A DNA stretch of 64,000 nucleotides from Pseudomonas sp. ERMR1:02 (GCF_002277815.1 NZ_NKJI01000001.1:365501-429500), one strand, 5' to 3'; numbered from the stretch's first letter, positions 8,553 to 18,864 are shown. Notes: generated by a model not told the origin, from the letters alone. Translations and numbers: made by a program.

Positions 8553-10169
8553 TTGGCCCACCCCGCCCAACGCCGCTGGTATCCCCTGGTCTTCGCCATC
8601 GCTGCGCTGGTCCTGCTACCGCTGAGCGTTTTGCTGCTTTCCTGGCAAACCATCGACCAACAGATCTGGTCCCACCTTTGGGACACCCAGATGCCGCGTC
8701 TTCTGGGCAATACCCTGACCCTGGTGCTTGGCGTCGGTGTCGGTGTGACGGTCCTCGGTGTGAGCCTGGCCTGGCTCACCAGCCTCTGCGAATTCCCTGG
8801 CAGGCGCTGGCTGGACTGGGCATTGATGTTGCCCTTTGCAATTCCTGCCTATGTGCTGGCATTCGTCTTCGTAGGTCTGCTGGATTTCGCCGGGCCCGTG
8901 CAAACCCTACTGCGCGAATGGTTCGGCACGGGCCTGCGCTTGCCGCGCGTGCGTTCCACGGGCGGGGTGATTGTGGTTCTGGTGCTGGTGTTCTATCCCT
9001 ACGTTTACCTGCTGGCCCGCACCGCATTCCTGGCTCAGGGCAAAGGATTGATGGAAGCCGCACGGGTGCTGGGGCAATCGCCATGGCAGGCGTTCTGGCG
9101 TGTGGCAATGCCGATGGCTCGTCCCGCCATCGGTGCGGGTGTGGCATTGGCGTTGATGGAAACCCTGGCGGATTTTGGCGCCGTGTCAGTGTTCAACTTC
9201 GACACCTTCACCACCGCGATCTACAAGACCTGGTACGGGTTTTTCAGCCTTTCCACCGCCGCGCAACTGGCCAGCCTGTTGCTGTTGGTGGTGATGATGG
9301 TGCTGTACGGCGAGCGTCGTGCACGCGGCGCCAACCGGGCGAGTAATGAGCGGCCACGGGTCAAGGCGTTGTATCACCTGCATGGCTTTAAAGCGTTGCT
9401 GGCCACGGGTTGGTGCGGTCTGGTACTCGCCTGCGCTTTCGTCATTCCGATGCTGCAATTGCTGGTGTGGTTCTGGCAGCGCGGGCGCTTCGATCTGGAT
9501 GAGCGCTACTCCGGCCTGATCGTCCACACCTTGTACCTGGGCGCGATGGCCGCCTTGATCACTGTCAGCGTCGCTTTGGTGTTGGCGTTTGCCAGACGCT
9601 TGGCACCGACGCAAGGGATCCGCGCCGGGGTCAGTCTGGCGAATCTTGGCTACGCCTTGCCCGGTTCGGTGCTGGCGGTGTCGATCATGCTGGCATTCAG
9701 TTATCTGGACCGTGAACTGGTGATCCCGCTTTCCGACTGGCTCGGTGGTGCCGGCAAGCCATTGCTGCTGGGCAGTCTGTCGGCGTTGCTGCTGGCCTAT
9801 CTGGTGCGCTTCATCGCCGTGGCTTACGGGCCACTGGAAAGCAGTCTGGCGCGTATACGGCCATCTTTGCCCGAAGCGGCACGTAGCCTGGGTGTCAGTG
9901 GGCCGCGACTTTTTTTCAAAGTGTATCTGCCGTTGTTGTTGCCCGGTTCGTTGAGCGCGGCGTTGCTGGTGTTCGTCGATGTGCTCAAGGAAATGCCCGC
10001 GACCCTTCTGATGCGCCCGTTTGGCTGGGACACTCTGGCAGTGCGGATCTTCGAAATGACCAGCGAGGGCGAATGGGCGAGGGCGTCTTTGCCAGCACTG
10101 ACCCTGGTTTTGGTCGGGCTATTACCGGTCATCGGATTGATTCGACGTTCAGCACATCAAAACAGCTAG
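8553..10169 (+). CDS. Fe(3+) ABC transporter permease (FbpB type)
   Basis: A 538-aa fused double permease with about 12 membrane segments. Two binding-protein-dependent transport modules each carry an EAA loop that contacts the ATPase: EAARVLGQSPWQAFWRVAMP near residue 170 and EAARSLGVSGPRLFFKVYLP near 445. The start is set at the TTG at 8553 (LAHPAQRRWYPL...), since the longer frame runs through the REP element; AGAGAA upstream serves as ribosome site. No ATPase gene follows, so the partner must be encoded elsewhere. Confidence 0.9.
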   Translation: MAHPAQRRWYPLVFAIAALVLLPLSVLLLSWQTIDQQIWSHLWDTQMPRLLGNTLTLVLGVGVGVTVLGVSLAWLTSLCEFPGRRWLDWALMLPFAIPAYVLAFVFVGLLDFAGPVQTLLREWFGTGLRLPRVRSTGGVIVVLVLVFYPYVYLLARTAFLAQGKGLMEAARVLGQSPWQAFWRVAMPMARPAIGAGVALALMETLADFGAVSVFNFDTFTTAIYKTWYGFFSLSTAAQLASLLLLVVMMVLYGERRARGANRASNERPRVKALYHLHGFKALLATGWCGLVLACAFVIPMLQLLVWFWQRGRFDLDERYSGLIVHTLYLGAMAALITVSVALVLAFARRLAPTQGIRAGVSLANLGYALPGSVLAVSIMLAFSYLDRELVIPLSDWLGGAGKPLLLGSLSALLLAYLVRFIAVAYGPLESSLARIRPSLPEAARSLGVSGPRLFFKVYLPLLLPGSLSAALLVFVDVLKEMPATLLMRPFGWDTLAVRIFEMTSEGEWARASLPALTLVLVGLLPVIGLIRRSAHQNS

Positions 10170-10325
10170 GTGTCAGTCCTACACCTTGCGGCTACAATGC
10201 GCGGCATTCGGTGCGGTCCGTCTGACAGACAAGGTAGTAGAAGTTGGCTGTAAGCCTTTTGTTTCAAGGCTTTCACTCGATAGAGCACTCGCCCGCACCT
10301 TCGCCACGCCCGGAAGGAGAAACCC

Positions 10326-11408
10326 ATGGGACAGCGTACGCCTCTGTATGACCTTCATCTCGCCCTTGGCGCGAAGATGGTCGATTTTGGCGGTTGGGAT
10401 ATGCCCTTGCATTACGGATCGCAGGTCGAGGAACACCATGCGGTGCGCCGCGACTGCGGTGTTTTCGATGTATCCCACATGACCGTGATCGATGTCGACG
10501 GCCCCCAGGCCAAGGCCTGGCTTCAGCATTTGCTGGCCAATGACGTCGAACGCCTGCACAGCTGCGGCCGTGCGTTGTACAGCACCATGCTCAACGAGCG
10601 CGGCGGTATCGTCGACGACATGATCGTCTATCGCCTTGAACGCGGTTACCGACTGGTGGTCAACGCTTCCACCCGTAATCAGGACCTGGCATGGATGCAG
10701 GCCCATCTCGACGGCTTCAATGTGCAGCTGCGCGAACGTTCCGAGCTGGCGATGCTGGCCATCCAGGGCCCTCACGCCCGGCAGAAAGTTGCCGAGCTGG
10801 TGAACCAGTCCCGGGGCAATCTGATCCAGATGCTCAAGACCTTCGAAGGTCAGCCCGACGGCGACTGGTTCATCGCGCGCACCGGTTACACCGGTGAAGA
10901 CGGTCTGGAAATCATCCTGCCGGCCGATCAGGCGCCGGGGTTCTTCAACGATCTGGTGGGTGCCGGCATTTCCCCCATCGGCCTTGGCGCGCGGGATACC
11001 TTGCGGGTCGAGGCCGGCATGAACCTTTACGGTCAGGACATTCATCAAGACGTTTCACCGCTGGCCTCCAACATGGCCTGGAGCATTGCCTGGGAATCAG
11101 CCACTCGCCAGTTCATCGGGCGCACGGCGCTGGAAGCCGAACGCAGCGGTGGCGTACAGCACAAACTGGTCGGTCTGGTGCTTGAGGAACGCGGGGTTTT
11201 GCGCGCTCATCAAGTGGTCCGCATCGCCGATGTTGGCGAAGGGGAGATCACCAGTGGTAGTTTCTCTCCTACGCTTAGCAAGTCGATTGCGCTGGCGCGC
11301 GTGCCAATGGCAACTGCCGACCGCGCGGAAGTGGAAATCCGTGGCAAGTGGTACCCGGTCCGAGTGGTCAAACCGACCTTCGTACGCCATGGCAAAACCT
11401 TGATCTAA
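10326..11408 (+). CDS. gcvT: Glycine cleavage system T protein (aminomethyltransferase)
   Basis: The 360-aa T protein transfers the methylene group from the lipoyl arm of H protein to tetrahydrofolate, releasing ammonia. It starts MGQRTPLYDLHLALGAKMVDFGGWDMP, with the GVFDVSHMT motif near 45, the GYTGEDGLEI motif near 190 and GLGARDTLRVEAGMNLYG near 220, all GcvT hallmarks. A good GGAAGGAG site lies 6 bp before the ATG. gcvH follows after 49 bp. The 156-bp upstream gap contains a plausible TACAAT -10 box; I do not see a glycine-riboswitch core there. Confidence 0.96.
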   Translation: MGQRTPLYDLHLALGAKMVDFGGWDMPLHYGSQVEEHHAVRRDCGVFDVSHMTVIDVDGPQAKAWLQHLLANDVERLHSCGRALYSTMLNERGGIVDDMIVYRLERGYRLVVNASTRNQDLAWMQAHLDGFNVQLRERSELAMLAIQGPHARQKVAELVNQSRGNLIQMLKTFEGQPDGDWFIARTGYTGEDGLEIILPADQAPGFFNDLVGAGISPIGLGARDTLRVEAGMNLYGQDIHQDVSPLASNMAWSIAWESATRQFIGRTALEAERSGGVQHKLVGLVLEERGVLRAHQVVRIADVGEGEITSGSFSPTLSKSIALARVPMATADRAEVEIRGKWYPVRVVKPTFVRHGKTLI

Positions 11409-11457
11409 CCTTTTCTGGCGGCAATGACCGCCGACAATTTTCCTGAGGACACAGAAC

Positions 11458-11841
11458 ATGAGCGATATCCCTGCCGACCTGCGTTTTGCCGAAAGTCACG
11501 AATGGGCCCGCCTGGAAGCTGACGGCACCGTTACCGTGGGCATCAGCGATCACGCGCAGGAAGCGCTGGGTGATGTGGTGTTCGTCGAGTTGACCGAAGT
11601 TGGAAAAACCTTCGCTGCCGGTGATCAATCCGGTGTGGTGGAGTCGGTTAAAGCGGCGTCCGACATCTATTCCCCGGTGGCCGGTGAAGTGATCGCGATC
11701 AACGAAGACCTGGGCGCCTCGCCGGAACTGTTGAACTCCGACCCGTACGGCGCGTGGATCTTTAAGCTCAAGCCAAGCAACACCGCTGAGCTGGACAAAC
11801 TGCTCGATGCAGCGGCTTACAAGGCTGCCATCGGCGAATAA
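11458..11841 (+). CDS. gcvH: Glycine cleavage system H protein
   Basis: A 127-aa lipoyl carrier protein that shuttles the aminomethyl group between P, T and L proteins. The lipoylated lysine is K65 in the motif [19 protein letters not shown]. The N-terminal ESHEWARLE and the [12 protein letters not shown] strand are typical. It lies 49 bp after gcvT in the same direction. gcvP, normally next, is displaced by an antisense aminotransferase gene. Confidence 0.97.
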   Translation: MSDIPADLRFAESHEWARLEADGTVTVGISDHAQEALGDVVFVELTEVGKTFAAGDQSGVVESVKAASDIYSPVAGEVIAINEDLGASPELLNSDPYGAWIFKLKPSNTAELDKLLDAAAYKAAIGE

Positions 11842-11851
11842 TGCCTGCATT

Positions 11852-11920
11852 CTGTAGGAGCACGGCTTGCCGGCGATGGCGTTCTTGAAACCCATTCGCC
11901 GGCAAGACGTGCTCCTACAG
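11852..11920. repeat. REP inverted pair, GCCGGCGA variant
   Basis: CTGTAGGAGCACGGCTTGCC on the left is mirrored by GGCAAGACGTGCTCCTACAG on the right. Sequence differs from the other REP classes in the window. It separates gcvH from the convergent aminotransferase. Confidence 0.85.
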
Positions 11921-11928
11921 TGGCAGAT

Positions 11929-13068
11929 TTAAGGCTTCAGCACGGCCTTCACGGCTGCCACCGAACGCTCGACATCCGCTTTGCTCATGGCCGAGAACAT
12001 CGGCAGAGAAACGATCAAACGTCCCACTCGTTCGGCAGTCGGGAACATGCCCTCCTTGAAACCGCGCTCGCGGTAAAGACTCAACAGGTGAATCGGCGGG
12101 TAGTGATAGCCGATACCAACACCCAATGCCTGCATCTGCTCCATGAAGGTGGCTCGCGCCGGTTTGCCGTCGTGGCGCTCTGGCAGTACCAGCTGGAACA
12201 AATGCCAGTTGCTGTTCTCGAAATCCGCCGGGGGCAGTTGCGCCCCGTACTGTGCTTCGAAATCCTCGCCAAAGCAGGTGAAGTAGTGCCTGGCCAATTC
12301 ACGCCGATGAGCGGTGATCGCTTCGATATGGGCAAATTGCCCCAGGCCAATGGCCGCTGCGACGTCGGTCATGTTGAACTTACCGCCCAGCACATCGACG
12401 TCCAGGCCATCGAAGCCGCTACGGGTTACGCCTTGCAGCCGGTATTTTTCCGCCAGCCTTGCCTCTTCGGCATTGTTCAGGACCAGGCAGCCGCCCTCCG
12501 ACGAGGTGATGTTCTTGTTTGCCTGGAAACTGAAGGACACGAAATCGCCGGTCGAGCCAATGCGCTGACCGTTCCAGCTCGAGCCCAGCGCCTGGGCCGC
12601 GTCTTCCACTATTCGCAGGCCATGCTTCTGCGCTACGGCATAGAGGCGTGTCATGTCCACGGGCAGCCCGGCCAGAAACACTGGGATGATGGCTTTGGTG
12701 CGCGGGGTGATGGCCGCTTCGAGCTGCGCCAGGTCGATATTGCGGGTCACCGGGTCGATATCGGCAAACACCGGTGTGGCGCCGACTTCCAGAATGACGT
12801 TGGCGGTAGCCACCCAGGAAATCGGCGTGGTGATCACTTCGTCACCCGGCCCGATGCCAGCGATGCGCAAGGCGATTTCCATGGTGCAGGTGCCGGAGTT
12901 GAACGTGCGCACCGGGCGTCCGCCAAAATACTCCGACAGTTGCGCTTCAAAGGCCTGAACCTTGGGGCCGCTGGTGATCCAGCCGGAGCGCAGCACATCG
13001 CCCACAGCAGCAATGGTGGCTTCATCGATGGTGGGTTTGGAGAAAGGCAGGAAAGGCAGTTGGCTCAT
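11929..13068 (-). CDS. DegT/DnrJ/EryC1/StrS family PLP aminotransferase
   Basis: A 379-aa fold-type I PLP enzyme related to ArnB and other nucleotide-sugar aminotransferases. Seen: FLPFSKPTIDEATIAAVGDVLRSGWIT start, the ISWVATANVI region, DAAQALGSSWNG with the cofactor aspartate, and SFQANKNITSSEGG where K is the expected Schiff-base lysine. The start at MSQLPFLPF fits the family N-terminus. It is antisense between gcvH and gcvP and has no sugar-biosynthesis partner in the window, so the substrate cannot be assigned; a UDP-4-keto-sugar or other keto-sugar is the family default. Confidence 0.88.
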   Translation of the reverse strand: MSQLPFLPFSKPTIDEATIAAVGDVLRSGWITSGPKVQAFEAQLSEYFGGRPVRTFNSGTCTMEIALRIAGIGPGDEVITTPISWVATANVILEVGATPVFADIDPVTRNIDLAQLEAAITPRTKAIIPVFLAGLPVDMTRLYAVAQKHGLRIVEDAAQALGSSWNGQRIGSTGDFVSFSFQANKNITSSEGGCLVLNNAEEARLAEKYRLQGVTRSGFDGLDVDVLGGKFNMTDVAAAIGLGQFAHIEAITAHRRELARHYFTCFGEDFEAQYGAQLPPADFENSNWHLFQLVLPERHDGKPARATFMEQMQALGVGIGYHYPPIHLLSLYRERGFKEGMFPTAERVGRLIVSLPMFSAMSKADVERSVAAVKAVLKP

Positions 13069-13222
13069 AAATGTAGGTACTCGATCAGCGGACATTAAGT
13101 AGTCGACGAACATGATGGGCCGGATTGTTCGGCAGCGCCACGCCATCCGTATCGATACCGGCTGCTATGCTGGTTTGACCGTGTTGCATCGACGTTGAGC
13201 GCCAGTCAAGAGAGAGCCCGTC

Positions 13223-16094
13223 ATGTCCCAGTTGCCGTCCTTGAGCCAGTTACGCGATCCCAATGCCTTTCTTCGCCGTCACCTCGGGCCGGATGCCGCC
13301 GAGCAACAAGCAATGCTCGACAGCCTCGGTCTAGGCAGCCGGGTCGAGTTGATCGAGCAGACGGTGCCGCCGGGCATTCGTTTGAACCGGCCACTCGATC
13401 TGCCGCCGGCCCTCGATGAAGAGGCCGCGCTGAGCAAACTGCGGGGCTATGCCGAGCAGAATCAGGTCTGGACCAGTTTGATCGGCATGGGCTATCACGG
13501 CACCCTCACGCCGGCCGTCATCTTGCGCAACGTGCTGGAAAATCCCGGCTGGTACACCGCCTACACGCCGTATCAACCGGAAATTGCCCAAGGGCGGCTC
13601 GAAGCGCTGCTGAATTTCCAGCAATTGACCATCGACCTCACGGGGCTGGAACTGGCCAACGCTTCACTGCTTGACGAAGCTACTGCGGCGGCGGAAGCCA
13701 TGGCCTTGGCCAAACGGGTCGCCAAGTCGAAAAGCAATCTGTTCTTTGTCGATGAAAACTGCCACCCGCAAACCATTTCCGTGGTGCAGACCCGCGCCGA
13801 GGGCTTCGGTTTCGAGCTGATCATCGACGCTGTGGATAACTTGAAGCAGCACCAGGTGTTCGGCGCGCTGCTGCAGTATCCCGACACCCACGGCGAAATC
13901 CGCGATCTGCGCCCATTGATCGATCACCTGCATGCCCAGCAAGCGCTGGCGTGTGTTGCCGCAGACTTGCTGAGCCTGCTGCTGTTGACTCCGCCGGGGG
14001 AGTTGGGGGCTGATGTGGTGTTCGGCTCTTCCCAGCGCTTTGGCGTTCCCATGGGTTACGGCGGCCCGCACGCGGCTTTTTTGCCAGCCGCGACGAGTAC
14101 AAACGGGCGATTCCGGGGCGGATCATTGGCGTGTCGAAAGATGCTCGCGGCAACGTTGCCCTGCGCATGGCCCTGCAAACCCGCGAGCAACATATTCGCC
14201 GTGAAAAGGCCAACTCGAACATCTGTACCGCGCAAGTGCTGCTGGCCAACATCGCCAGTTTCTATGCGGTCTACCACGGCCCGGAAGGGCTAAAACGCAT
14301 TGCCCAGCGGGTGCACCGACTGACCTGCATCCTCGCCGCGGGCCTCGAGCGCAAGGGCATCGCGCGCCTCAACCAGCATTTCTTCGACACCCTGACCCTG
14401 GAAGTCGGCGGCACCCAGACCGCGATCATCGAAAGCGCACAAGCTGCGCAGATCAACTTGCGCATTCTGGGGCGTGGGCAATTGGGCTTGAGTCTCGACG
14501 AGACCTGCGACGAATCCACCGTGGCCAAGTTGTTCGATGTGTTCCTGGGCGCCGATCATGGGCTCAACGTCGACGAACTGGACGCCGAGGCTTTGCCTGC
14601 GGGGATTCCTGCCGGGCTGGTGCGTACTTCGCCCTACCTGCGCCATCCGGTGTTCAGCGCCCATCACAGCGAAACCGAGATGCTGCGTTACCTCAAACAA
14701 CTGGAAAACAAGGATCTGGCGCTCAATCAATCGATGATCCCGCTGGGCTCGTGCACCATGAAACTCAACGCCACCAGCGAGATGATCCCGATTACCTGGC
14801 CGCAATTCGCCAACCTGCATCCGTTCGCGCCGAAAGAGCAGGCGGTCGGTTATTCATTGATGATCGAAGAACTGGAGCGCTGGCTCTGCGCGATCACCGG
14901 TTTTGATGCGATCTGCATGCAGCCCAACTCAGGAGCACAGGGCGAGTACGCAGGACTGCTGGCGATTCGTAAATACCACGAGAGCCGCCAGCAGGGCGGC
15001 GGGATATCTGTCTGATCCCGTCGTCGGCCCACGGCACCAACCCGGCATCGGCACAGATGGCCGGGATGCGTGTGGTGATTGTCGAGTGCGACGAAGCCGG
15101 CAACGTCGATCTGGATGACCTGAAAGAAAAAGCCGCGCACGCCGGCGACAAGCTCGCTTGCCTGATGGCGACGTATCCGTCGACCCACGGCGTGTACGAG
15201 GAGGGCATCAGCGAAATCTGCGAAGTAATCCACAGCCATGGCGGCCAGGTGTACATGGACGGCGCCAACCTCAATGCCCAGGTCGGGCTGGCGCGACCGG
15301 CGGATATAGGCGCCGATGTGTCCCACATGAATCTGCACAAAACCTTCTGCATTCCCCATGGCGGTGGTGGGCCAGGCATGGGTCCGATTGGCGTGCGCGC
15401 GCACTTGGCGCCGTTCGTGGCCAATCACCCGGTGGTGCCGATCGACGGGCCGCTGGCGCAGAACGGTGCAGTCAGCGCTGCGCCATGGGGCAGTGCAAGC
15501 ATTCTGCCGATCAGTTGGATGTACATCGCCATGATGGGCCCGCAACTGGCCGACGCCAGCGAAGTGGCGATCCTCGCCGCGAATTACCTGGCGCGGCATT
15601 TGTCCGGGGCGTTCCCGGTGCTGTACACCGGGCGCAACGAGCGGGTGGCCCACGAATGCATTCTTGATTTGCGCCCCCTCAAGACGTTGACCGGCATCAG
15701 CGAGGAAGACGTTGCCAAGCGCCTGATGGACTATGGCTTCCACGCGCCGACCATGTCGTTTCCCGTGCCGGGAACATTGATGGTCGAACCGACCGAGAGT
15801 GAATCGAAGGCAGAACTGGACCGCTTCATCGGCGCGATGCTGAGCATCCGCGCGGAAATTACCGAGGTGCAGAACGGCAACTGGCCGGCCGAAGACAATC
15901 CGTTGAAACGTGCGCCGCATACCTTGGCCGACATCGCAGGAATCTGGGAGCGGCCCTACAGCATCGAACAGGCAGTTACACCGGATGCGCACACCAAGGC
16001 GCATAAGTACTGGCCGGTGGTGAACCGAGTGGACAACGTTTACGGGGATCGAAACCTGTTTTGTGCGTGTGTGCCGCTGGATGAATACCGCTGA
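13223..16094 (+). pseudogene. gcvP: Glycine dehydrogenase (P protein), two apparent frameshifts
   Basis: Spliced across three frames this encodes a full-length (about 957 aa) glycine decarboxylase. Frame one (13223 to about 14080) covers the N-terminal half; the frame shifts by -1 at the T run 14077-14082, where GPHAAF should continue [11 protein letters not shown]. It shifts again near 14995-15003, where RQQGG should continue [15 protein letters not shown]. The PLP lysine region [15 protein letters not shown] is intact in the last frame. Adding one base at each site restores 958 codons including the stop. Coding on both sides is undegraded, so sequencing error or very recent mutation is more likely than an old pseudogene. 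Confidence 0.93.
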
Positions 16095-16110
16095 AACACG
16101 TAACCCCCCT

Positions 16111-16191
16111 GTAGGAGCTGGCTTGCCAGCGAAGGAGTGTCAGTCGACATCAACGTCGCTGACACGGCATCGCTGGCAAGCCAGCTCCTAC
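16111..16191. repeat. REPIN, GCTGGC type
   Basis: GTAGGAGCTGGCTTGCCAGC is inverted at the right end (GCTGGCAAGCCAGCTCCTAC). Downstream of gcvP. Confidence 0.9.
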
Positions 16192-16212
16192 ACGGGTTTT
16201 TGTGTAGGGCAT

Positions 16213-16242
16213 AAAAATGCCGCTCATGTGAGCGGCATTTTT
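16213..16242. terminator. Bidirectional terminator between gcvP and the DUF2388 gene
   Basis: AAAAATGCCGCTCA-TG-TGAGCGGCATTTTT is a near-perfect palindrome with A and T tracts, fitting a terminator used from both convergent genes. Confidence 0.85.
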
Positions 16243-16256
16243 GTTCAGCCAGGAAG

Positions 16257-16574
16257 TTATTCCGAAGCGACGGCATTCTTCGCCAGGATCGCGTTCGCCA
16301 GTTCCATGTCCGTGGCTTGCAGGCCAGGGTTGTCGGCGCGGACTTTCTGCATCGCGGCTTCCAGATACGGGCCGCGGATGCCGCCGTCACTGGCGACGAA
16401 ACTGCCGGCATCGTCCTGGGCTGCGACGATCAGCTTGTGATCCTTGAAAGTCAGATAAGTCGAGCCGGTGGTTGCACCGGAGGAAATGACGTTACGCCAA
16501 AAGCTATCAGCCATCGCCGAACCGACAGGCAGGGACAACAAGGCGATGGTAGCGACAGCAAGTTTGAGACGCAT
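16257..16574 (-). CDS. DUF2388 domain-containing exported protein
   Basis: A 105-aa protein with a clear signal peptide (MRLKLAVATIALLSLPVG..., cleavage after AMA) and the DUF2388 body: SFWRNVISSGATTGSTYL near the mature start and VASDGGIRGPYLEAAMQ near residue 65. This family is common, often multicopy, in Pseudomonas and has no known function. The start at 16574 is used because it opens the signal peptide. It is transcribed alone, convergent with gcvP. Confidence 0.85.
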   Translation of the reverse strand: MRLKLAVATIALLSLPVGSAMADSFWRNVISSGATTGSTYLTFKDHKLIVAAQDDAGSFVASDGGIRGPYLEAAMQKVRADNPGLQATDMELANAILAKNAVASE

Positions 16575-16650
16575 GATACGGAGACTCCGCTGGGGGTTAA
16601 GTACGGCCTTTGGAACACGATTCCCGTGATCGAGTTCCATCGGTCCGCGC

Positions 16651-18435
16651 CTACTTCTGCTCGCTCTGCGGCGTCACGCGCAACACCTCCTCAATGGTCG
16701 TCAAACCAGACGCAACCTTTTGCGCCCCCGACAATCGCAGGCTGCGCATGCCCTCCTTGAACGCCTGACGCCGCACCGCCAGCAAATCGGTGTCGGGATT
16801 GATTAGCGCTTTCACGCCGTCGGTCAATTGCATGATTTCGTACACCCCGGCGCGGCCGTGATAACCGGTGTCGCGGCATTCCAGGCAGCCGATAGCGCGT
16901 TGGGAATGAGTAGGCCGCGGTGCTTGCCAGGGCCGGGTCAATGTTTGCCAGTCTTCTTCGCCCAAGGTTTGCGGGGCTTTGCAGTGCGGGCACAAGGTGC
17001 GCACCAACCGCTGGGCCATGACGCCAAGCACCGTGGCCTTAATCAGGTAATGCGGCACACCGAGTTCCAGCAGGCGGCTGATGGCGCTTGGCGCATCGTT
17101 GGTGTGCAGCGTCGACAGCACCAGGTGACCGGTGAGGGCGGCCTGGATCGCCATTTCGGCGGTTTCGATGTCGCGGATCTCGCCGATCATGATGATGTCC
17201 GGGTCTTGCCGCATCAGCGCGCGCACGCCGGAAGCGAAGGTCAGGTCGATGTTGTGCTGTACCTGCATTTGGTTGAACGCCGGCTCGACCATTTCAATCG
17301 GATCTTCGATGGTGCAGAGGTTGACTTCCGGCGTCGCCAGTTTCTTCAGTGTGGTGTACAGCGTGGTGGTCTTGCCGGAGCCGGTCGGGCCGGTGACCAG
17401 AATGATGCCATTGGGCTGACGGGTCATGTCCTGCCAGCGCCGCAGGTCGTCGACTGAAAACCCAAGCTGATCAAAATCCTTGAGCAGTACCTCAGGGTCG
17501 AAAATCCGCATGACCATTTTTTCGCCGAAGGCGGTTGGCAAGGTCGACAGCCGCAACTCGACTTCGCCGCCGTCGGGGGTTTTGGTTTTGACCCGGCCGT
17601 CCTGGGGTTTGCGTTTCTCCGCGACGTTCATCCGCCCCAGGCTTTTCAGGCGACTGACGATGGCCATGGTCACCTGCGGCGGGAATTGGTAGACGTTGTG
17701 CAGCACGCCGTCGATGCGAAAGCGCACCGTGCCCTGTTCGCGCCGAGGTTCGATGTGGATATCGCTGGCGCGCTGTTGAAAGGCGTACTGGAACAACCAG
17801 TCGACGATGTTGACGATATGCGCGTCGTTGGCATCCGGCTCCTGATCGCTGGCGCCGAGGTTGAGCAACTGTTCGAAGTTGCCCAGGGTGCTGACCTGCT
17901 GCTCGCCGGTATTGGCCCCTGTGACCGATTTGGCCAGTCGGAAGAACTCTACGCTGAAGCGCTGGATGTCTATAGGGTTGGCCACCACGCGTCTGATCGG
18001 CAGCTTCAGCACATGGGTCAGGTCGGCTTCCCAGCCGTTGACGTAAGGCTGAGCGCTGGCCACCGTCACGGCGTCGCGGTCGATGGACACCGCCAGAATC
18101 TTGTGGCGCTGAGCGAAGGCGTAGGACATCAGCGGCGTAACGGCGGCGACGTTGATTTTCAGCGGGTCGATCCGCAGGTAAGGCTGGCCTGCTTGCTGGG
18201 ACAACCACAGGGTCAGGTTTTCCAGGTCGAGGTGCTTGCCGGGGCGGCTGAGGTCGTCCAGCTGTTGGCTGGCAATGAACTCCAGGGGGTGTATCTGGCC
18301 ATGAGAGGCGTGGCGGCGACGGGCATTGAGTGCGTAATCGGCCGAGTCCTGGCTGATAAAACCCTGGGCGATCAGCTCACGCAGCACATCATTGAGATCC
18401 AGCCAGCGGTCCTGAATGGCGAGTTGAACGGACAT
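16651..18435 (-). CDS. GspE/PilB-type secretion ATPase (orphan)
   Basis: A 594-aa hexameric secretion NTPase. An N-terminal GspE_N-like region (about 1-150) precedes the ATPase core with Walker A GPTGSGKTTTLYTTL near 345, an Asp box, Walker B around MRQDPDIIMIGEIRD, and the His box LSTLHTNDAPSAISRL. A zinc tetracysteine CPHC...CLEC is present near 500-530 as in true GspE/PilB proteins. No GspF, pilin or secretin genes lie nearby, so it is an orphan that may power a system encoded elsewhere. Confidence 0.92.
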   Translation of the reverse strand: MSVQLAIQDRWLDLNDVLRELIAQGFISQDSADYALNARRRHASHGQIHPLEFIASQQLDDLSRPGKHLDLENLTLWLSQQAGQPYLRIDPLKINVAAVTPLMSYAFAQRHKILAVSIDRDAVTVASAQPYVNGWEADLTHVLKLPIRRVVANPIDIQRFSVEFFRLAKSVTGANTGEQQVSTLGNFEQLLNLGASDQEPDANDAHIVNIVDWLFQYAFQQRASDIHIEPRREQGTVRFRIDGVLHNVYQFPPQVTMAIVSRLKSLGRMNVAEKRKPQDGRVKTKTPDGGEVELRLSTLPTAFGEKMVMRIFDPEVLLKDFDQLGFSVDDLRRWQDMTRQPNGIILVTGPTGSGKTTTLYTTLKKLATPEVNLCTIEDPIEMVEPAFNQMQVQHNIDLTFASGVRALMRQDPDIIMIGEIRDIETAEMAIQAALTGHLVLSTLHTNDAPSAISRLLELGVPHYLIKATVLGVMAQRLVRTLCPHCKAPQTLGEEDWQTLTRPWQAPRPTHSQRAIGCLECRDTGYHGRAGVYEIMQLTDGVKALINPDTDLLAVRRQAFKEGMRSLRLSGAQKVASGLTTIEEVLRVTPQSEQK

Positions 18436-18525
18436 GCGGGCTCCTTTTAAACGACAGTGCGCAAAGGATAGTCGTGGCGCCACAGACCGTTGGGCCACTA
18501 CCCGACGAAGCCGTATCGGAATTTT

Positions 18526-18864
18526 TCAGCCGGCCGCCTGAGCAGCTTCAGCCCAGGCAGCGTCAGCGCTTTGCAGATCAACCGAGCAGACGCTGATCAG
18601 GTTACGTAGTTTTTCCGCAATCACCTGGGCGCGATGCCAGCTCAGTCCTTCGATGACAATCTCGATGCTCAGCAAGTCTTTCTGGCGCTGCACATGCACC
18701 TGTTCCGGCGTAAGAAATTGCAAAGCGAAAAAGTTGAGCACACGACACAGCAGGTCGGGCTCAGCGTCGGCGAGTAATTGGTACTGAGCGCGGCAATGGA
18801 GATTACTGACATTCCAGACATCAGCGCGGGTGGACAGGGTGTGCACGGCTTCCAGGTGTGGCAT
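18526..18864 (-). CDS. Conserved hypothetical protein (112 aa)
   Basis: The frame starts MPHLEAVHTLSTRADVWNVSN with a GGAG ribosome site 7 bp upstream. It has a mixed alpha/beta composition with LLSIEIVIEGLSWHRAQVIAEKLRNLI in its second half, resembling a small ACT-like or regulatory fold, but I do not recognise a named family. It lies between the secretion ATPase and an Lrp-type regulator, divergent from the latter. No signal peptide or membrane segment is seen. Confidence 0.7.
   Translation of the reverse strand: MPHLEAVHTLSTRADVWNVSNLHCRAQYQLLADAEPDLLCRVLNFFALQFLTPEQVHVQRQKDLLSIEIVIEGLSWHRAQVIAEKLRNLISVCSVDLQSADAAWAEAAQAAG

Noticed and set aside
10170..10325. Possible glycine riboswitch before gcvT
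   Set aside because: I could not find the tandem aptamer core sequences; only a plausible promoter and ribosome site are visible.
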